A stretch of 56,617 bases of DNA from JANQKX01 sp039028695 (GTDB lineage: Bacteria; Pseudomonadota; Alphaproteobacteria; Kiloniellales; Kiloniellaceae). The notes beneath the pieces are model-generated. The model ran no database searches. It saw nothing but the letters and a program-made list of their open reading frames with translations, and was not told where the DNA came from. A program made the position numbers and the translations under genes. Positions 17,201-25,598 of the stretch are shown here, one piece after another; within the stretch, counting starts at the first letter, position 1, and every line of letters starts with the position of its first letter. The stretch spans positions 1-56,617 of the forward strand of contig JBCCHN010000020.1 in NCBI GenBank assembly GCA_039028695.1, read 5' to 3'.

Positions 17201-17971
17201 ATGAGCACTGAGCGAAGCGATAATTCGACACCAGTCTTGATCGTCACCGGCGGCGGCCGTGGTATCGGGGCTGCAACAGCGCGACTAGCCGGCCAGCGCG
17301 GCTACAATGTGTGTATCAACTACCGAAATGACGAAGACTCCGCCGGGGATGTTGCGCGGGATATCGTCGCATGGGGCCGGCGCGCCATGACCTATCGCGC
17401 CGATGTGGGCGATGAGGGCCAGGTCAGGGTGATGTTTCAAGAGGTGGACCGGCAGCTTGGACCGGTCACGGCTTTGGTCAACAATGCCGGGCGTACCGGT
17501 CATGTGTCGCGCTTTGTCGATGCTGACCATGCGACCATTCGATCTGTTGTGGAGGTGAACCTCTTGGGGGCCATGTGGTGCGCTCGCCAAGCCATAAGCC
17601 GCATGTCGACGGATCGGGGCGGAACCGGCGGTGCCATTGTCAATGTTTCGACGGGAGCCGCGACTATCGGCAGTCCGGGTGAATACGTTTGGTACGCCGC
17701 CGCAAAGGGGGGCGTGGATAGCTTAACCCTCGGTCTCGCGAAAGAGCTGGCCTCGGAAGGAATTCGAGTGAACGGGGTGGCACCGGGCATTGTGAACACG
17801 GAAATTCACGTTACCTCAGGTCGCCCGGAACGGCTGGACCGGGTTGCCAAGGCGACTCCCATGGGACGGGCCGGTGAGCCAAGCGAGATCGCCGAGGCCA
17901 TTTTATGGTTGCTCTCGCCGGCGGCGAGTTACACCACGGGTGCCATCTTGCGCGTGGCGGGAGGTCGGTAG
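17201..17971 (+). CDS. Short-chain dehydrogenase/reductase
   Basis: This is a classical SDR of 256 residues. The cofactor motif TGGGRGIGAATARLAG is near residues 15-30. NNAG lies about residues 95-98, and the catalytic serine and YxxxK are in NVSTGAATIG and YAAAKGGVD (about residues 149-175). The C-terminal GAILRVAGGR is the usual SDR ending. The ATG at 17201 lies one base after the preceding stop; the in-frame start at 17177 would overlap that gene. The substrate is not readable from sequence. zapE begins six bases downstream. Confidence 0.85.
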   Translation: MSTERSDNSTPVLIVTGGGRGIGAATARLAGQRGYNVCINYRNDEDSAGDVARDIVAWGRRAMTYRADVGDEGQVRVMFQEVDRQLGPVTALVNNAGRTGHVSRFVDADHATIRSVVEVNLLGAMWCARQAISRMSTDRGGTGGAIVNVSTGAATIGSPGEYVWYAAAKGGVDSLTLGLAKELASEGIRVNGVAPGIVNTEIHVTSGRPERLDRVAKATPMGRAGEPSEIAEAILWLLSPAASYTTGAILRVAGGR

Positions 17972-17976
17972 AGGAC

Positions 17977-19116
17977 ATGAGCGATGCAGGCTCTCATGGT
18001 CCCTTGGAGGTTTACCGGGAAAAGCGCCAAGTCGGTGAGTTAAGGCCCGACCCCGGTCAGCAGTTGGCGGCCGAGAAACTTCAATCCTTGCACAACGCCC
18101 TCAAGGGCTATCAGCCCTCCAGCGGCGAAACCGGATGGAAAGCGCGGCTTGGCCTGGGGCGCCGCCAGGTCAAACCGCCTCAGGGTCTTTACATTTTCGG
18201 CGGCGTCGGAACGGGCAAGTCCATGCTCATGGACTTATTTTTCAGCCAATCACCCGTGCCGCAAAAACGGCGTGTGCATTTTCATGCCTTTATGCAAGAG
18301 GTCCAGGACCGCCTCCATAGTTGGCGTCAGGAAAGCAAGGGCAGCAAAACCGATCCTCTGCCCGATCTGGCCCGCCAGATGGCCGAGGAAGCTTGGCTGT
18401 TGTGTTTTGACGAGTTTCACGTGGTCAACATCGCCGATGCCATGATCCTAGGCCGTCTCTTTGAGACCCTGTTTGACTGCGGCGTGGTTGTGGTTGCCAC
18501 CTCGAACTGGCCGCCGGACCGCCTCTATGAAGGGGGGCTGCAGCGGGATCGTTTTGAGCCTTTCATCGAGCTTATGAAGCAGAGACTGGATATCCTGATG
18601 TTGGATTCCGGTGTTGACTATCGCCTGTCTCGCTTGAAAAACCTGCCTGTCTATCACGCGCCCCTTGGGCCGGCTGCGGACCGGGCCTTGGACGCGGCCT
18701 TTGCGGATTTGACCGAAGGGGCCACCATCGGATCCGAGACCTTGTCGCATAAGGGTCGGGAAATCACCAGCAAAGCGGCTGCCCGCGGCGTGGCCCGATT
18801 TACTTTTTCCGCGCTATGCGAGGCGCCCTTGGGGCCTGGGGATTATTTGGCGATTGCCGAGCGGTTCCATACGATGATTTTGTCGGGCGTGCCCATGCTG
18901 GGTGAGGAAAACCGGAACGAAGCCCGGCGCTTTATGACCCTGATCGACGCGCTCTACGAAAGGAAGGCCCGCCTGATCGTCTCCGCCGAGGCGCCGCCCG
19001 AGCGGCTTTACCCGAGCGGCGACGGGGCCTTTGAGTTTGAACGGACCGTGAGTCGCCTACAAGAAATGCGCTCCGAGGAGTACCTGACTTTACATGGCGA
19101 GCGGCCTATAAAGTGA
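17977..19116 (+). CDS. zapE: Cell division protein ZapE (AFG1-like ATPase)
   Basis: ZapE/AFG1 is an AAA-type ATPase that modulates Z-ring behaviour in E. coli and handles respiratory subunits in mitochondria. The 379-residue protein has Walker A in LYIFGGVGTGKSMLMDLFF (about residues 70-88), followed by KRRVHFHAFMQEVQDRLH. Walker B is in WLLCFDEFHVVNIADAMILG (about 139-158). The later ATSNWPPDRLYEGGLQRDRF is a strong family signature. The ATG at 17977 follows the SDR stop by five bases. Its place between the sdh and mdh-suc genes is common in alphaproteobacteria. Confidence 0.92.
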   Translation: MSDAGSHGPLEVYREKRQVGELRPDPGQQLAAEKLQSLHNALKGYQPSSGETGWKARLGLGRRQVKPPQGLYIFGGVGTGKSMLMDLFFSQSPVPQKRRVHFHAFMQEVQDRLHSWRQESKGSKTDPLPDLARQMAEEAWLLCFDEFHVVNIADAMILGRLFETLFDCGVVVVATSNWPPDRLYEGGLQRDRFEPFIELMKQRLDILMLDSGVDYRLSRLKNLPVYHAPLGPAADRALDAAFADLTEGATIGSETLSHKGREITSKAAARGVARFTFSALCEAPLGPGDYLAIAERFHTMILSGVPMLGEENRNEARRFMTLIDALYERKARLIVSAEAPPERLYPSGDGAFEFERTVSRLQEMRSEEYLTLHGERPIK

Positions 19117-19244
19117 ATGTGATTACTTAATTGGCTTATGGCCAACTTGCTCAAAGCCCTCATACGCGCTAGGTAACCATAACCCCTCAAAGGCCTCCCG
19201 ATCGGTGTCCGGCCGTCATCATTCCTCAAAGGAGAAATCCACTT

Positions 19245-20282
19245 ATGGCACGCAAAAAAATTGCTCTCATTGGCGCTGGTAACATCGGCGGGACCTTGGC
19301 CCTCCTGGCCGGCATGAAGGAGTTGGGGGACGTTGTCCTTTTCGACATCGTTGATGGTGTGCCCCAAGGTAAGGCCTTGGATCTTGCCCAGTCCTCGCCA
19401 GTGGAAGGATTTGATGCCAAGCTCTTGGGGGCCAGCAAATACAGCGCCATCAAGGGCGCCGATGTGGTGATCGTGACGGCGGGCATTCCCCGCCGGCCGG
19501 GCATGAGCCGCGATGACTTGCTGGAGGTCAACGCCAAAGTCATGCAAGCGGTGGGTGACGGCATTCGCAAAAATTGCCCCAAGGCCTTTGTCATTTGCAT
19601 CACCAATCCCTTGGATGCCATGGTTTGGGTCTTGCAAAAGTGTTCGGGCCTGCCTGCCAACAAGGTGGTCGGCATGGCCGGCGTCTTGGATTCGGCCCGC
19701 TTCCGTTATTTCCTGGCCGAGGAAATGGGGGTCTCGGTGGAAGACGTCTCCGCCTTTGTGTTGGGCGGGCACGGCGACAGCATGGTCCCCATGGTGCGTC
19801 ACTCCACGGTTGCCGGTATTGCTTTGCCCGAATTGGTGAAAATGGGCTGGATCTCCAACCAGCGGGTTAAGGAGATCGTAACCCGGACCCGCAACGGGGG
19901 TGCCGAAATCGTCGGCCTCTTGAAAACCGGGTCGGCATTTTATGCACCAGCGAGCTCGGCTATCGCCATGGCGGAAGCCTATCTTAAAGACAAAAAAAGG
20001 GTCCTGCCCTGCGCCGCCCACATCAATGGGCACTATGGGGTCAAGGACCTCTACGTGGGCGTGCCGGTTGTCATCGGCGCTGGCGGCGTGGAGCGCATTG
20101 TGGAGCTGCAGCTCAACGCGTCGGAGAGAAAGATGTTGGGGGCCTCGGTTGCCTCGGTGAGCGGACTCGTTACGGCATGCAAGAAGCTCGGTTTCGGCGG
20201 TCCGGCCGCCGCTAAACGGGGCCGCAAGCCGGCCGCGAAAAAAGCTGGAAGAGGCCGTCCGAAGCGCGCTGCGGCCAAATAG
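19245..20282 (+). CDS. mdh: Malate dehydrogenase with basic AT-hook-like tail
   Basis: Mdh interconverts malate and oxaloacetate with NAD+ in the TCA cycle. The NAD motif is IALIGAGNIGGTLALLAG (residues 6-23) and the dinucleotide-binding aspartate follows in VLFDIVDG. ITNPLDAMVWV and the catalytic His176 in GGHGDSMVPMVRH are intact, so the lactate/malate dehydrogenase fold is complete by about residue 315. The protein then continues for about 30 residues to 345, rich in Ala, Lys, Arg and Gly. This tail contains KRGRKP (324-329) and GRGRPKR (335-341), like AT-hook DNA-binding cores. Most bacterial Mdh proteins end near residue 320. The suc genes follow. Confidence 0.95.
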   Translation: MARKKIALIGAGNIGGTLALLAGMKELGDVVLFDIVDGVPQGKALDLAQSSPVEGFDAKLLGASKYSAIKGADVVIVTAGIPRRPGMSRDDLLEVNAKVMQAVGDGIRKNCPKAFVICITNPLDAMVWVLQKCSGLPANKVVGMAGVLDSARFRYFLAEEMGVSVEDVSAFVLGGHGDSMVPMVRHSTVAGIALPELVKMGWISNQRVKEIVTRTRNGGAEIVGLLKTGSAFYAPASSAIAMAEAYLKDKKRVLPCAAHINGHYGVKDLYVGVPVVIGAGGVERIVELQLNASERKMLGASVASVSGLVTACKKLGFGGPAAAKRGRKPAAKKAGRGRPKRAAAK

Positions 20283-20498
20283 CACCCTGTTGAGGCAGAC
20301 CCCGTGCCCATAAATCATACCTCTCGAGGAGCGAAGGGGCGCTGCCCGGTTGCGCCCCGTCATCAAGCTGTTAATCTAACCAATGACGTTCCTTGGCCTC
20401 GGGCCCAGAGTTTCGAGCCTCGGACCGGTGCGGACTGGGGATGAGAGATGTTTTTGGGGAGAGCGACATCTCGTGAAATCGAAAGAGACTAATCACTC

Positions 20499-21695
20499 AT
20501 GAATATCCATGAATACCAGGCTAAGAGCCTGCTTGCCGACTATGGCGTCGCGGTGCCGAGGGGCATTGTAGCATTCAACCAAGAAGATGCGGAAAACGCG
20601 GCCCGCGAGTTGGGCGGCCCGATCTGGGTGGTCAAATCCCAAATTCATGCGGGTGGCCGTGGCGCGGGGCGTTTTAAGGACGACCCGGACGGGCCGGGCG
20701 GCGTCAGGGTCTGCAAGGCCTTGGATGATGTCCGGGAAAATGCCCGCAAGATGCTAGGCCATACCTTAGTGACCAAGCAGACCGGCGCGGCCGGTAAGGA
20801 GGTTAAGCGGCTCTACATCGAAGAAGGCTGCGATATCGCCCGCGAGCTTTACTTGGGCATGTTGGTCGACCGGGCTACCAGTCGCATTACGGTCATGGCC
20901 TCCACCGAGGGCGGCATGGAAATTGAAGAGGTGGCCGCGGCTACGCCGGACAAGATCTTGAAGATCGCTATCGATCCGGCGGTTGGCTTCATGCCCTATC
21001 ACGGCCGCAAGATCGCCTTTGGCTTGGGGCTGGAAGGCAAACAGGTCGGCGCCGCGGTTAAGTTCATGATGGCCATGTACAAAGCGTTCAATGCCCTGGA
21101 CGCCTCGATTATCGAGATTAACCCGCTGGTAGTCACCGGCGACGGAAGTGTTCTGGCCTTGGATGCTAAGATGAACTTCGACGACAACGCCTTGTTCCGC
21201 CACAAGGACGTGGCCGGCATGCGCGATGAGGACGAAGAAGACGCCATGGAGCTAGAGGCGGCCCGCCACGAGCTCAACTACATCAAACTGGACGGCCAGA
21301 TCGGTTGCATGGTCAACGGCGCCGGCCTGGCCATGGCCACCATGGATATTATCAAGCTCTATGGGTCCGAACCGGCCAATTTCCTTGACGTGGGCGGGGG
21401 TGCCACGACGGAACGCGTGACGGCAGCTTTTAAAATCATTCTTTCCGATCCCAACGTAGAGGGGATCTTGGTCAACATATTCGGCGGCATCATGCGCTGC
21501 GATGTGATTGCCGAGGGGGTGGTTGCCGCCGCCAAGGAGGTCTCCCTTCACGTGCCCCTCGTGGTGCGGCTGGAGGGCACCAACGTGGAATTGGGCAAAA
21601 AAATCATGGCGGACTCCGGCCTGCCAATTCTCTCCGCCGATAACTTGGCGGATGCCGCCGACAAGGTGGTCAAAGCGGTGAAGGAGGCCTCGTAA
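20499..21695 (+). CDS. sucC: Succinyl-CoA synthetase beta subunit
   Basis: SucC with SucD makes nucleoside triphosphate from succinyl-CoA. The 398-residue protein starts MNIHEYQAKSLLADYGVAVP, the ATP-grasp start of this family. VVKSQIHAGGRGAGRFKDD is the nucleotide-binding loop. EINPLVVTGDGSVLALDAKMNFDDNA holds metal ligands, and NIFGGIMRCDVIAEGVV is the helix facing the active-site histidine of SucD. The gap from mdh is 216 bases and no strong ribosome binding site is visible. The stop overlaps the sucD start (TAATG). Confidence 0.96.
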   Translation: MNIHEYQAKSLLADYGVAVPRGIVAFNQEDAENAARELGGPIWVVKSQIHAGGRGAGRFKDDPDGPGGVRVCKALDDVRENARKMLGHTLVTKQTGAAGKEVKRLYIEEGCDIARELYLGMLVDRATSRITVMASTEGGMEIEEVAAATPDKILKIAIDPAVGFMPYHGRKIAFGLGLEGKQVGAAVKFMMAMYKAFNALDASIIEINPLVVTGDGSVLALDAKMNFDDNALFRHKDVAGMRDEDEEDAMELEAARHELNYIKLDGQIGCMVNGAGLAMATMDIIKLYGSEPANFLDVGGGATTERVTAAFKIILSDPNVEGILVNIFGGIMRCDVIAEGVVAAAKEVSLHVPLVVRLEGTNVELGKKIMADSGLPILSADNLADAADKVVKAVKEAS

Positions 21696-22570
21696 TGGCG
21701 GTCATGGTCGATAGCAATACCAAGGTGGTCTGCCAGGGTTTCACCGGCGCGCAGGGCACTTTTCACTCCGAACAAGCCATCGCCTACGGCACCCAAATGG
21801 TGGGTGGCGTGACGCCTGGAAAGGGCGGTACGACCCATTTGGACCTGCCGGTGTTTGACACCGTGGCCGAAGCCGTGACCAAGACCGGCGCCAATGCCTC
21901 CGTCATCTATGTGCCGCCCCCCTTTGCCGGAGATGCAATCCTTGAGGCCATCGATGCCGAGGTGGAGTTGGCGGTCTGCATCACCGAGGGCATTCCGGTT
22001 CTGGACATGATCAAGGTCAAGCGGGCGCTGGGCAACTCCAAGACCCGTCTGATCGGGCCCAATTGTCCGGGTATCATCACGCCGGACGGCTGCAAAATCG
22101 GCATCATGCCCGGCCATATTCACCAGCGTGGTAAGATCGGCGTTGTCTCCCGCTCCGGCACTCTGACCTATGAGGCGGTGGCGCAAACCACGACGGCCGG
22201 ATTGGGGCAATCGACCTGTATCGGGATCGGCGGCGACCCGGTCAATGGCACTAACTTTATCGATTGTCTGGATGCCTTCTTGGGCGATCCTGAGACCGAG
22301 GGCATCATCATGATCGGTGAAATCGGTGGTTCCGCAGAGGAAGACGCGGCCGATTTTTATAAGGCTTCCAAAGTCAAGAAACCCATTTGCGGCTTCATTG
22401 CCGGGGTGACGGCGCCTCCAGGGCGGCGCATGGGCCATGCCGGCGCCATCATCGCCGGGGGCAAAGGCGGTGCCATGGACAAAATCGAAGCCTTAAAATC
22501 TGCCGGTTTCTTTGTGGCCGATTCGCCCGCCAGTCTGGGGTCAACCATGCTTCAGGCCATGAAATCTTAA
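21695..22570 (+). CDS. sucD: Succinyl-CoA synthetase alpha subunit
   Basis: SucD carries the phosphohistidine and CoA-binding site of succinyl-CoA synthetase. GFTGAQGTFHSEQAIAYGT (about residues 15-33) is the CoA-binding loop. The phosphohistidine is in GRRMGHAGAIIAGGKG (about residues 246-261). GPNCPGIITPDGCKIGIMPG is the other signature. The start codon overlaps the sucC stop by one base, indicating translational coupling. Length 291 is normal. sucA follows 62 bases downstream. Confidence 0.97.
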   Translation: MAVMVDSNTKVVCQGFTGAQGTFHSEQAIAYGTQMVGGVTPGKGGTTHLDLPVFDTVAEAVTKTGANASVIYVPPPFAGDAILEAIDAEVELAVCITEGIPVLDMIKVKRALGNSKTRLIGPNCPGIITPDGCKIGIMPGHIHQRGKIGVVSRSGTLTYEAVAQTTTAGLGQSTCIGIGGDPVNGTNFIDCLDAFLGDPETEGIIMIGEIGGSAEEDAADFYKASKVKKPICGFIAGVTAPPGRRMGHAGAIIAGGKGGAMDKIEALKSAGFFVADSPASLGSTMLQAMKS

Positions 22571-22632
22571 ATCTTTTGTTCATCTAGGGAGGCGGCGCGG
22601 CCGGGGTCCCTCCGGTCAAGCCGGTAAGGATC

Positions 22633-25566
22633 ATGTCAAGCCAAACTGCATTCCCCTCAAACAGCGACGCCACGACCCTGGCGGGGCTTTATCATAGATT
22701 TTTGCAAAGCCCCGAGTCGGTGGACGGCGATTGGGCTAGCTTTTTTGCTGATCTGGATGAGGAGGCGAGCGCCCTACTGAAGGGCTTGAACGGCGGCGCA
22801 AATGGCGCGGCTACAGCAGGCGCGCCTGCGGTTGGCCAAGGGATGGCCGATGTAGCGGCGGGAATCGCCGGAAACCGGAACCTGAACGCCGGTGACGTGC
22901 GGGCTGCGACCCTGGATTCGATCCGGGCCCTAATGCTGATCCGCGCCTATCGGGTGCGCGGCCATCTTGAGGCGAACCTGGATCCTTTGGGTTTGAAAGC
23001 CGTCGAACGCCATCCTGAACTGGATCCTAAAAGTTACGGCTTTAGCGATGGGGACCTGGACCGGCCGATTTTCATCAATGGCGTCTTGGGCATGGAAACC
23101 GCCACCCTGCGGGACATTCTCAAGCGCGTCCGCGAGACCTATTGCGGCAAGATCGGCGTCGAATTCATGCACATCCAAGACCCGGAGCAAAAGGCTTGGA
23201 TCCAGGAACGCATCGAGTCCTACGGCAACCATTCCGATTTCACGGTCAACGGCAAACGCGCCATTTTGGAGCGTCTGACCGCCGCCGAGGTTTTTGAGCA
23301 ATTCCTCAATAAAAAATACACCGGCACAAAACGCTTCGGCCTTGATGGGGGCGAATCCTTGATTCCGGCGCTTGAGCAAGTGCTCAAACGGGGCGCGCAA
23401 CTAGGCCTGAAGGAAGTTGTTGTGGGCATGCCCCATCGGGGCCGTTTGAATGTGCTCGCCAACTTTATGAAAAAGCCCTTTGTGGCCATATTCTCAGAAT
23501 TCCAGGGGGGCGCTTCAAAGCCTGAGGACGTGGGCGGCTCTGGCGATGTGAAATACCACCTGGGCACCTCCTCCGACCGGGAATTCGACGGAAATCCGGT
23601 TCACCTCTCCTTGACCGCCAACCCGTCCCATTTAGAGGCGGTCAACCCGGTCGTTGTGGGCAAGGTTCGGGCCAAACAGGACCAGGGCAAATACCATGAC
23701 CGCAAAGCAGTGATGGCCTTGCTCATGCACGGCGATGCCGCCTTTGCCGGACAGGGCCTGGTGCCGGAAACCTTGGATTTGTCCGAGCTCAAGGGCTACC
23801 GCATTGGCGGGACCATCCATTTTGTCGTGAATAACCAGATCGGCTTTACCACCAACCCGGTGAACTCCCGCTCGGGCCCCTATTGCTCTGACGTGGCCAA
23901 GATCATTCAGGCGCCGATACTGCACGTCAACGGAGATGACCCCGAGGCAGTTGTTCACGTGGCCCGTATCGCCATCGAGTTCCGGCAAAAGTTCAACAAA
24001 GACGTGGTCATCGACATGTTCTGCTATCGTCGATTTGGCCACAATGAGGGTGACGAGCCGGCCTTCACTCAGCCTTTGATGTACAAGGCCATCGCCAAGC
24101 ATCCCACCACCCGCAAAATCTACGCTGATCGTTTGGCGTCGGAGAATACCATCACGGGCGGGGAAGGGGACAAGTTGGTCGCCGAGTGGCATGAGCGTCT
24201 GGAAAACGATTTTCAGGCCGCCTCCAACTATAAGGTAAACAAAGCCGATTGGCTCGAGGGGGCCTGGGCAGGATTTGCCGCGGTCAAGGGCTATGATGCT
24301 CGTCGCGGTATCACCGAAGTCTCCAAGGAAATGCTGAAGGAGGTTGGCGATTCCCTGACCCGGGTGCCCGCTGACTTCAACATCAACCGAAAAATTCAGC
24401 GTCAATTGGATACCAAGAGAAAGGCTCTGGAAGGGGGGGCGGGTATCGATTGGGCAACCGCCGAGGCCCTCGCCTTCGGCAGCCTGCTTTTGGAGGGACA
24501 CCCGGTACGCCTCTCCGGTCAGGACTGTAACCGTGGCACCTTTTCCCAACGGCATGCCGCCTGGATCGATCAGGAAAACGAACGGCGTTATAAGCCGCTG
24601 AACCATATGCGCGATGAGCAGGAACGGGCCGAGATTGTCGATTCTCCGCTAAGTGAACTAGCGGTTTTGGGCTTCGAATATGGCTACTCTTTGGCCGAGC
24701 CCAATGCCTTGGTTTTGTGGGAAGCCCAATTCGGCGACTTTGTGAACGGTGCGCAGATCATCATCGATCAATTCATCACTTCGGGCGAATACAAGTGGCT
24801 GCGTATGTCGGGCATTGTCATGTTGCTACCCCATGGATTTGAGGGACAGGGCCCCGAGCACTCCTCGGCTCGTATGGAGCGCTTTCTGCAACTATGCGGT
24901 GAAGACAACATTCAGGTGGTCAATTGCACCACTCCGGCTAACTATTTCCATGTCTTGCGCCGCCAGATCGTGCGCGAGTTCCGTAAACCCTTGATCATCT
25001 TTACCCCCAAGTCCTTGTTGCGGCACAAGCGCTGTGTTTCCAAGTTAGAGGACTTTGGTCCGGATTCGACCTTCCATCGTGTGCTCTATAGCGATGAGTT
25101 GCCCGGTCCTAAATCCGAGGCCAAGCAGGTGGTGCTCTGTACGGGCAAGGTCTATTACGATCTGTTGGATGAGCAGGAAAAACGCGGGATCACCGATATT
25201 CATTTGCTGCGTTTAGAGCAAATCTATCCTTTCCCTGCCGATGCCTTGGCCATGGAATTGGAGCCTTATAAGCATTGCGACCTGGTTTGGTGTCAGGAAG
25301 AGCCCCGCAATATGGGGGCCTGGCCCTTTGCCTCCACCTTTATAGAGGAGGTTGCCGAGGATATCGGCATGGCCAACCCGCGGCCCCGTTATACGGGACG
25401 GAAATCCGCCGGTTCGCCGGCCACCGGCCTCGCCTCTCAGCACCAAAAGGAGCAGGCGGCTCTTATCGATGATGCGCTGACCAAGGGCAAAAAAGCCATG
25501 TCGCGCATACAGACCCGCAAGGCCGAGGAAGCCGCGGCCAAGGCCGCAGCCGCCGGCCAATCGTAA
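22633..25566 (+). CDS. sucA: 2-oxoglutarate dehydrogenase E1 component
   Basis: E1 decarboxylates 2-oxoglutarate with thiamine diphosphate and passes the succinyl group to the lipoyl domain of E2. The 977-residue protein has the N-terminal E1o helper region (GLYHRFLQSPESVDGDWASFF) and a Gly/Ala linker. FGLDGGESLIPALEQVLKRG and GMPHRGRLNVLANFMKKP follow, the latter with an active-site histidine. The ThDP/metal motif includes HGDAAFAGQGLVPETL and NNQIGFTTNP (about residues 366-420). GFEGQGPEHSSARMERFLQL lies in the C-terminal half. It is 32 bases upstream of sucB. Confidence 0.97.
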   Translation: MSSQTAFPSNSDATTLAGLYHRFLQSPESVDGDWASFFADLDEEASALLKGLNGGANGAATAGAPAVGQGMADVAAGIAGNRNLNAGDVRAATLDSIRALMLIRAYRVRGHLEANLDPLGLKAVERHPELDPKSYGFSDGDLDRPIFINGVLGMETATLRDILKRVRETYCGKIGVEFMHIQDPEQKAWIQERIESYGNHSDFTVNGKRAILERLTAAEVFEQFLNKKYTGTKRFGLDGGESLIPALEQVLKRGAQLGLKEVVVGMPHRGRLNVLANFMKKPFVAIFSEFQGGASKPEDVGGSGDVKYHLGTSSDREFDGNPVHLSLTANPSHLEAVNPVVVGKVRAKQDQGKYHDRKAVMALLMHGDAAFAGQGLVPETLDLSELKGYRIGGTIHFVVNNQIGFTTNPVNSRSGPYCSDVAKIIQAPILHVNGDDPEAVVHVARIAIEFRQKFNKDVVIDMFCYRRFGHNEGDEPAFTQPLMYKAIAKHPTTRKIYADRLASENTITGGEGDKLVAEWHERLENDFQAASNYKVNKADWLEGAWAGFAAVKGYDARRGITEVSKEMLKEVGDSLTRVPADFNINRKIQRQLDTKRKALEGGAGIDWATAEALAFGSLLLEGHPVRLSGQDCNRGTFSQRHAAWIDQENERRYKPLNHMRDEQERAEIVDSPLSELAVLGFEYGYSLAEPNALVLWEAQFGDFVNGAQIIIDQFITSGEYKWLRMSGIVMLLPHGFEGQGPEHSSARMERFLQLCGEDNIQVVNCTTPANYFHVLRRQIVREFRKPLIIFTPKSLLRHKRCVSKLEDFGPDSTFHRVLYSDELPGPKSEAKQVVLCTGKVYYDLLDEQEKRGITDIHLLRLEQIYPFPADALAMELEPYKHCDLVWCQEEPRNMGAWPFASTFIEEVAEDIGMANPRPRYTGRKSAGSPATGLASQHQKEQAALIDDALTKGKKAMSRIQTRKAEEAAAKAAAAGQS

Positions 25567-25598
25567 CCCACCCACGGACAGTTAGGACAGCAGACAAA

